A DNA stretch of 42,811 nt from Stentor coeruleus (taxonomy: Eukaryota > Ciliophora > Heterotrichea > Heterotrichida > Stentoridae). A program made the translations under genes and the position numbers. Under the pieces are notes generated by a model. It did not search any database. It saw nothing but the letters and a program-made list of their open reading frames with translations, and was not told where the DNA came from. Location: positions 1 through 42,811 of the forward strand of contig MPUH01000625.1 of NCBI GenBank assembly GCA_001970955.1, in the 5' to 3' direction. Below are positions 38,179-42,811 of this stretch, piece by piece (position 1 is the stretch's first letter; every line of letters starts with the position of its first letter).

Positions 38179-38643
38179 ATGTGGATTGAGTCTGTAAAAA
38201 GAAGAATTCAAGCTAGAAACCTAGATACAGTTGCTAGTCGACTTGATGCAGGTGGAATAATGAAAGAACTATACATTATGATCCGCAAAGCTAAACCTAT
38301 AGTTTCCGGGCCTTACCAAAACGAATTCCTAGACATTATTCGAATCCTAACTGAAGAAGTTTGGAAAGAATCTAAGCGTTCAAGTTCAATCCATACAGAC
38401 GACCAACCAAAACCAGAATGTATTTCACCCGTAAAAATCATTGAAAAGCCATCATTAAATTCAACCAAATTCACTCAAGGAAAGCCACAATCTCCACTAA
38501 ACCTTTCATCCCCATTATTTACCAAAAAGTATAATTTCACCACAACTCCACTCAACAGATCAGGAAGTGAGTCTTTTTTTTCAACCCCAAAATACAAAAA
38601 CCAAGTTTCTCAAGATGTTGCTTACATGGTAAACCTCAATTAG
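38179..38643 (+). CDS. Small Ser/Pro-rich protein with helical N-terminus, unknown
   Basis: 154 aa. Residues 1-70 are helical (VKRRIQARNLDTVASRLDAGGIMKEL ... YQNEFLDIIRILTEEVW); the remainder is disordered and rich in SP/TP sites (ISPVKIIEKPS, PQSPLNLSSP, TTPLNRSGS), possible kinase targets. No family recognised. The ATG is immediately preceded by ATATATATAA. It is divergent from the coiled-coil gene with a 20-bp gap, so a functional link such as shared expression is plausible but not shown. Confidence 0.68.
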   Translation: MWIESVKRRIQARNLDTVASRLDAGGIMKELYIMIRKAKPIVSGPYQNEFLDIIRILTEEVWKESKRSSSIHTDDQPKPECISPVKIIEKPSLNSTKFTQGKPQSPLNLSSPLFTKKYNFTTTPLNRSGSESFFSTPKYKNQVSQDVAYMVNLN

Positions 38644-38667
38644 TCAACATTTTCATTTTATAGTTTT

Positions 38668-38835
38668 TTAGACGTTTTCTAGGACAAGAAGAGTTACGAC
38701 AAATAGAATCACGGATATCCCCGGGCCAGGAAGTTATTTTTGTGACCCCCGAACAGAACAAGTTTCAGTTTGCAATTCGCTAAAGACTTCAGTTCCTACC
38801 TGCAGGTCGGTGAAAAGTCTTTCCCTTTCACTTTT
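38668..38835 (+). ncRNA. Candidate structured non-coding RNA, family unknown
   Basis: About 45% GC in a background nearer 25-30%, with no open frame. It has a strong terminal hairpin: AAAGACTT at 38782-38789 pairs with AAGTCTTT at 38815-38822, enclosing a second stem around CTACCTGCAGGTCGG. CGAAC (about 38750) can pair with GTTTG (about 38768). An Sm-like stretch GTTATTTTTGTG lies near 38734, followed by these hairpins, as in Sm-class snRNAs. The diagnostic parts of U1, U2, U4, U5, U6, 5S and SRP RNA are not found on either strand. Strand is a guess from the T-rich end. Confidence 0.4.
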
Positions 38836-38861
38836 AAAGCTTTAGTTATATAAACTTACTT

Positions 38862-38910
38862 TAACAAGGGCTAGACAATAGTCAAGCGATAATTCCTAAC
38901 TAATACTAAT
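38862..38910 (+). repeat. 49-bp dispersed element, copy 2
   Basis: 47/49 identical to 17674-17722. The core GGCTAGACAATAGTC keeps the short stem through a G-U pair. It lies 27 bp downstream of the candidate RNA. Confidence 0.85.
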
Positions 38911-39089
38911 ATAAACCATGATGTTTTATATAAACCAATCATACCCATTTTTTTAAACCTTAAAACTAAATCATATTATAAACTAAATTTCTAAATGATA
39001 TCCTATTAATTATCATAATCAAACATCATAGCATTCTTCATAATTGTTCTCATCAACTGTGGTTTAGCTTTTGCAAGTCTAAATATTTT

Positions 39090-40157
39090 TTACGCTAAAA
39101 CATTGACCATGAAAAGTGGACTAGCTCTAAAATGCCCATTCTGCAACACTTCCAAGCCAAGATCCACCAAGTTTTTATGTTTTTTATGTAAATGTTCACG
39201 TAAACTACTATCTGAATTGAACTTAGAACCTTTACAAGCAGGACATAAAAACCTATACTTTTTAAAAGATGATTGATATCTTGGTTTAAGCTCTTTAGTA
39301 ACTATTTCCACAAGATCTTCTATAGGTTTACTCATCATTTCATCTAAATAAAACTCACTTATAAACTCTTGATTTATCCCAAGTTCCAATAACGAAAGCC
39401 CTTTATCATTAAGTTTCATTTCTGATTGTATCGATTCTTCTTCTGAATGATCATTTATATCTTTAACCTGATCAAAACAACTTTCTGGGTTATTTTCAAT
39501 CATTTGTCTTATTTTCCCATCACTACTCAAAAGTTTAGACAAATGAGTAATTTTATTTGATTGTTTATTTAAAGCATCTTTCGCGAATTGGGTTTCAATT
39601 TTCAGTATCCCAGAATCTTTTGGTTTATCAAACCCCCCAGTAAAATCATCAGCTTTATCCCATTGGGTATTTTTCCCTGGAGCATTTTGTTTTTCTTTAT
39701 AAAGTGAAACTGGTTTATTTGTTGTTATAATAATATTTCCAGTTTGACCTTCTTTTGCATTTACTGATATGTTTGTTATATCCCCGAATTTCACTTCAAT
39801 TCTACGTTTTTTTTGTTTATCTTCATTGTTATTATTATCAGTATATTCCCATATAAATTGTTTTTTTTGGAAATAAATTTTAGCGATAAGGGCTGAATTT
39901 GAGTCAACGAGAAAATTCCCAGGTGTACCTGGAATTGTTATACGGAGAATATCAGCGTTGATTTCACTTGGGAGAACTTTGTTTTCGCTATAGTTTGAAC
40001 GAGTATTAGCATTACCGAATTGGTCTTCTTCTTGAGTTGATAAGGATGGAGTTTGTGTAGGAACATTTGCTAAACTCATGCTTGAAGTTGTTTGCAATAG
40101 TTTAGGCCTTTCCATTATAGGTGGGTTATGTCTTACAAGACCTCCAAATCCTAGCAT
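39090..40157 (-). CDS. C2H2 zinc-finger protein with N-terminal beta domain
   Basis: 355 aa from the ATG at 40157 (MLGFGGLV), preferred over an ATG 18 nt upstream because it follows TATATAAA like other starts here. Residues about 70-160 form a beta-rich, PH-like domain (ADILRITIPGTPGNFLVDSN, IAKIYFQKKQFIWEY, RRIEVKFGDITNIS) that resembles the TRF-like proteins of plants and protists. A C2H2-type finger lies near the C-terminus (CPAC ... HLHKKH). The linker is Lys/Asn-rich. Nucleic-acid binding is plausible. The name is not firm. Confidence 0.65.
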   Translation of the reverse strand: MLGFGGLVRHNPPIMERPKLLQTTSSMSLANVPTQTPSLSTQEEDQFGNANTRSNYSENKVLPSEINADILRITIPGTPGNFLVDSNSALIAKIYFQKKQFIWEYTDNNNNEDKQKKRRIEVKFGDITNISVNAKEGQTGNIIITTNKPVSLYKEKQNAPGKNTQWDKADDFTGGFDKPKDSGILKIETQFAKDALNKQSNKITHLSKLLSSDGKIRQMIENNPESCFDQVKDINDHSEEESIQSEMKLNDKGLSLLELGINQEFISEFYLDEMMSKPIEDLVEIVTKELKPRYQSSFKKYRFLCPACKGSKFNSDSSLREHLHKKHKNLVDLGLEVLQNGHFRASPLFMVNVLA

Positions 40158-40255
40158 TTTATATATTATAAACAAAAATGTTAGAATTTATATACTTTAA
40201 CGTGAAATGTGTTAAAAAATATGAGTTTATTTTGATATAAGGTAGGAATAATCTA

Positions 40256-40753
40256 TTAATAATGTTTATGTCTATGTTTCTTATGCCTTTTATGAGTCTT
40301 GTACAAAGATTTTTCGGGACTTTTTTCTTTTTTCTCGCTGCTTTCTCTATTTTTTTCTTTTTCCATAGATTTTTCCTTATCATTTTTCGCATAACCAAGT
40401 CCAGGGTTTAAACTTTTATCACTTTGGCTTTCAAAGCTAGTTTTTTTTAGCAATTCACCTTTTTCTATGTCTGTAAGTGTTTTTTTTTTCTTATCTTTAT
40501 CAACAATTCCTAGAGCTTGATTTATATTGCTTAGATCATTTTTTCTGATACTATCAAGGTCGATGTTATCTTTATTATCAGGGTTTTTAACCCACCAATC
40601 CTTTTTTCGCCATCTGCCACCTTTGTCTAAGTATCCTAAGCTTATAGTACTCCCTAGATAACATTCTCTATCTCTATATGACATAACTCGTACATCTTCC
40701 CAAGAAAATAACCCACGACCACCTCTATTTCCTTCTCGAATAGGTGCATACAT
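40256..40753 (-). CDS. MMTAG2 (C1orf35)-like protein
   Basis: 165 aa. The N-terminus matches the MMtag domain: REGNRGGRGLFSWEDV, then YRDRECYLGSTISLG and GGRWRKKDWWV, compare human RGGQDQFNWEDVK, RENYLGNSL and GRWQKGRDLTWY. The C-terminus is a Lys/Glu/Ser- and finally His/Lys-rich tail (HKRHKKHRHKH), as in homologues, suggesting nuclear or nucleolar location. Family function is poorly known, linked to RNA processing. No intron; the ATG follows ATAATAAAT. Confidence 0.85.
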   Translation of the reverse strand: MYAPIREGNRGGRGLFSWEDVRVMSYRDRECYLGSTISLGYLDKGGRWRKKDWWVKNPDNKDNIDLDSIRKNDLSNINQALGIVDKDKKKKTLTDIEKGELLKKTSFESQSDKSLNPGLGYAKNDKEKSMEKEKNRESSEKKEKSPEKSLYKTHKRHKKHRHKHY

Positions 40754-41055
40754 ATTTATTATATGATAGAACAGAAATATTCATAAAGGTAAAATTATTA
40801 GGATTATTTTGTAGAGGTTTTTAATGCAATAAAAACAGTTGGGGATGTGCTTTTGCTTGATGTGAAAAGAGTTTTTTGTTGATTTATATGAGTGATTCAA
40901 ATTTTTTTGATTATTTTTGTTTAGGTATCATTGATATTAGGTTTTACTCTGATTTGATAAGAAAATAAGATAAAATTTGCATAAATATACATCTGAAACA
41001 TCATTAAAAAAAACGCATTTTCTTATTTAAAACTACTAATAGCCAACTTTTTAAT
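40754..41055. other. Intergenic region
   Basis: 302 bp, no gene. The left part is G-rich and C-poor; the last 80 bp are A-rich. Nothing else recognised. Confidence 0.65.
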
Positions 41056-42063
41056 CTAATCAGGATTAAACTCTACCTCTTCCTTAAAAACAGAATACGG
41101 ATTAGTAGCCGGATTATAGCTTTGAGGGCTAGCAGCATTCATTTCAGGGACAGGAGGATTTTCTATATCCGTAGCAAACTGACACATAGGGACATAAGGT
41201 ATATCAGGCATAAAATAATCTCCAACAAAACTCTTCACATACATCGGATCATTAGTAATTCTCTGTATTTCCTCATAATTTTTAAACCCTATCCTTACAT
41301 TCTTCCCATTAGGTCCTATCACTTTATATAATTTGAAATTATTCTTTTTATTCTCATCAGGAACTGCTAAGAAATTTTTACTAGGTTTTATTTGCGTATT
41401 TTGATAATATTCAGGAATATAATCTTCTTTAATCTCTTCTTTTTTTTGTTCATTTTGATAATACTCAGGAATATAAACTTCTTCTTTAATCTCTTCTTTG
41501 TTTTGTTCATTTTGATAATACTCAGGAATATCTTCGTTTATTTCATTAGTTATATCATGATTTTCATTTTCTAGATTTATAAGGTAGTTACTTAACTCAG
41601 ATACTTTATCAGAAAAATATTTTTCATGCTTTAAAACATCGATAATTTTTGATAGATGATAACTTTCTAATTTTTCTATAAAAATTGGTGATAGTAAAAT
41701 GTTTATATAGTTTTGAAAGGTAAGGGTTTTATTACTTGGGAATATGATTTCATTTGAGTGTGATAATGGGTAAACATGGTCGTAGTTATTGTCATTGATA
41801 GCGTAAATGAAAATCGAGATTGGGTTTGAGAAGATATTATTATCTATAATTTTTGCAATACTTGGAGAATTTTGGCTGACTATTGTTATGATAAGATTAA
41901 GATTTGATGATATTTCACAGATGTCTGAAAAATATGCTGCTAAGATTTCGATTTCAGTTTTATAGTCATCTGTATTTATTAAGTCTAGTAATTGTTCTTT
42001 TGTATATGATCCTTGGGGACATACAAGTTCTTTTAAAGTGTTTAATGAAACATTTTGACGCAT
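41056..42063 (-). CDS. Unknown protein with IPEYYQN tandem repeats
   Basis: 335 aa. Residues 1-170 are helical and look folded (LKELVCPQG, EIEILAAYFSDICEISS, LSPIFIEKLESYHLSKIIDVL). Residues about 180-235 carry three imperfect repeats of 18-19 residues, IPEYYQNEQ[N/K]KEEIKE[E/D]. The C-terminus (about 245-335) is Pro/Tyr-rich (FMPDIPYVPMCQF, NPATNPYSVF). No known domain. The DNA of the repeats lies at about 41395-41530. The start at 42063 is the first ATG after an upstream small ORF on the same strand. Confidence 0.68.
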   Translation of the reverse strand: MRQNVSLNTLKELVCPQGSYTKEQLLDLINTDDYKTEIEILAAYFSDICEISSNLNLIITIVSQNSPSIAKIIDNNIFSNPISIFIYAINDNNYDHVYPLSHSNEIIFPSNKTLTFQNYINILLSPIFIEKLESYHLSKIIDVLKHEKYFSDKVSELSNYLINLENENHDITNEINEDIPEYYQNEQNKEEIKEEVYIPEYYQNEQKKEEIKEDYIPEYYQNTQIKPSKNFLAVPDENKKNNFKLYKVIGPNGKNVRIGFKNYEEIQRITNDPMYVKSFVGDYFMPDIPYVPMCQFATDIENPPVPEMNAASPQSYNPATNPYSVFKEEVEFNPD

Positions 42064-42090
42064 CTTTATGATCTCTAAACTGAATTTAGA

Positions 42091-42264
42091 TTACTGTGTG
42101 ATTATTAGCTGAGAACTTTTGAATTTCGGATTACCTTTGATGTATATGAGCAACTGGAAATAAGCATCGATAATTTTTTCTGGCAATTTATTCATTATTC
42201 GCTTAGCAAATGAGTACCCCAAATTTTCATAGAACTTCTTTATTTCCTCGTTTACTTTTGCCAT
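42091..42264 (-). CDS. Small ORF, 57 residues, unknown
   Basis: The ATG at 42264 follows GATAATAA, the usual start context here. The peptide is helical and basic (FYENLGYSFAKRIMNKLP, KIIDAYFQLLIYIKG) with non-random composition. It ends at TAA, 27 bp before the next gene on the same strand. It could be a small gene or a 5' exon; no 15-nt intron joins it to 42063 in frame. Confidence 0.4.
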   Translation of the reverse strand: MAKVNEEIKKFYENLGYSFAKRIMNKLPEKIIDAYFQLLIYIKGNPKFKSSQLIITQ

Positions 42265-42310
42265 TTATTATCTTCTATATAATTTTATCCCCACCGTAAT
42301 AATATCGGAT

Positions 42311-42359
42311 GGTTAAAAGGCACAAATTAGCTACCTTAGGTAGATAGCATCAGTTAACC
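42311..42359. repeat. Nested inverted repeat upstream of the transposase remnant
   Basis: GGTTAA (42311-42316) pairs with TTAACC (42354-42359), and inside them CTACC (42331-42335) pairs with GGTAG (42339-42343) around a 3-base loop. It may be a terminal structure of the element to its right or a chance hairpin. Confidence 0.45.
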
Positions 42360-42420
42360 TAAACAACTATAAAAATTTCACTATATTAGTTATTTAAAAT
42401 ATCCTTTCATATTTCAAATT

Positions 42421-42811
42421 ATGAGACACTTAGAACTGGCAAAAATTTTATCAAACAAAGAACAAACAATTATTTTTAGCAAAGATCTTGGAATCTTGCT
42501 AAATAACCATTATGCTTTAATTGTTATGGAGAAATAAAATATAATGAAGAAAAATAAGTATATAGATGCAGAAAAAAAGGATGTCAAAGATTCTATTCAG
42601 TTTTTGCGAGAACAGGATTTTCAAGTTTGAAAATTCCATTTGAAACTCATGTGTTACTGCTATATGAGTGGTCAGTAGAGACATAACCTAAGTATGCTGC
42701 AAGAGAATATAATGTGGATTCTTCTTCTGTATTTAACTTTTTAAAAAATATAGAAACTTGGCGTCATTCCATTATTTTGAGATTGCTGACCAAAAAATTG
42801 GAGGAGAGGAG
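42421..42811 (+). pseudogene. Decayed ISXO2/IS1595 (Merlin-like) transposase, runs off right edge
   Basis: The ATG at 42421 opens 38 codons (MRHLELAKILSNKEQ...) ending at TAA 42535. From about 42579, in another frame, GCQRFYSVFARTG and SLKIPFETHVLLLYEWS match the segment of ISXO2-like/Merlin transposases where the zinc ribbon ends (C-x-x-RFSV-R-x-GT-x-F-x-S-K-L) and the DDE domain begins. A TAA at 42684 interrupts, then KYAAREYNVDSSSVFNFL continues with the typical AAREYxVSxxTVxxW pattern. One frameshift (near an A7 run at 42572) and two stops show that it is a relic or bears sequence errors. The DDE catalytic core lies beyond the window. Confidence 0.7.

Larger units (their letters stand above)
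38644..39089. other. Convergent intergenic region holding a structured GC-rich segment
   Basis: 446 bp between a plus-strand and a minus-strand gene end. It contains a candidate RNA (about 38668-38835) and dispersed element copy 2. The rest is G-poor AT-rich sequence. Confidence 0.7.

Noticed and set aside
38668..38835. Identification of the GC-rich segment as U1, U2, 5S, SRP or RNase MRP RNA
   Set aside because: Diagnostic sequences such as the U2 branch-pairing region, U1 5' end and 5S internal box were looked for on both strands and not found.
42684..42686. TAA in the transposase remnant explained as part of an 18-nt GT...AG intron (GTAGAGACATAACCTAAG)
   Set aside because: Length does not fit the 15-nt rule and removal would delete residues that match the family pattern; a premature stop is simpler.
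1..42811. Alternative ciliate genetic code
   Set aside because: Conserved proteins have no internal TAA, TAG or TGA outside 15-nt introns, and all three occur as terminal stops.
1..42811. CRISPR array, operon or prophage structure
   Set aside because: Direct repeats are two-copy only, with no regular spacers; genes are monocistronic eukaryotic types.

Overview
This window looks like macronuclear DNA of a heterotrich ciliate, most likely Stentor (S. coeruleus or a close relative). Three things point there. Nine introns can be placed and eight are cleanly 15 nt (GT...AG); this microintron size is the published hallmark of Stentor. Conserved proteins read through in the standard code with TAA, TAG and TGA all used as stops, which argues against Blepharisma, where TGA is read as Trp. 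The DNA is very AT-rich, with compact genes on both strands and extremely short leaders. The species call is inference; introns and code are read directly.

Layout. 1-4560: a partial Cys-rich repeat protein, a membrane cyclic-nucleotide phosphodiesterase (PDE), a UbiA-like membrane protein and a TPR protein. 5234-10803: an SLC37-like sugar-phosphate transporter, an ARM-like/GOLD/ROK-like fusion protein and an MFSD12-like transporter. 11648-17647: a CDKL-type kinase, a bacterial-type citrate synthase, an AGC kinase and a broken unknown gene. 18185-20118: an unknown protein, Gemin2 (SMN complex) and histone H2B. 21111-27204: a zinc-ribbon protein, a one-repeat STPGR-like cytoskeletal protein, two low-complexity/coiled-coil proteins and a second, probably lipid-anchored PDE. 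27607-29944: tandem TMBIM (BAX-inhibitor-1/Lifeguard) paralogues. 30751-34695: a small RRM protein, a beta-propeller-like protein and a transmembrane RING-H2 E3 ligase. 34953-38643: a frameshifted CH-domain gene, a lipid-anchored small protein, and a divergent pair with only 20 bp between start codons. 38644-42811: a GC-rich candidate structured RNA, a C2H2 protein, an MMTAG2 homologue, an IPEYYQN-repeat protein, a small ORF and, at the right edge, a decayed ISXO2/Merlin-like transposase.

There are no operons; the genes are independent. Themes are signalling (two PDEs, two kinases, an E3 ligase), membrane transport and cilium/cytoskeleton proteins (TPR, STPGR, CH domain, coiled coils), as expected for a large ciliated cell.

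The most unusual signals are: (1) a strand-composition sawtooth in which every long gap read on the + strand starts C-free and G-rich and ends G-free and C-rich, whatever the gene orientation; (2) nine microintrons that all have A at position 10 and all create an in-frame stop if retained; (3) a GOLD/ROK-like fusion; (4) a 49-bp dispersed hairpin element in two copies, one beside a GC-rich structured segment. Five single-N positions are each flanked by near-identical direct repeats and look like unmerged contig overlaps; they distort at least three genes.
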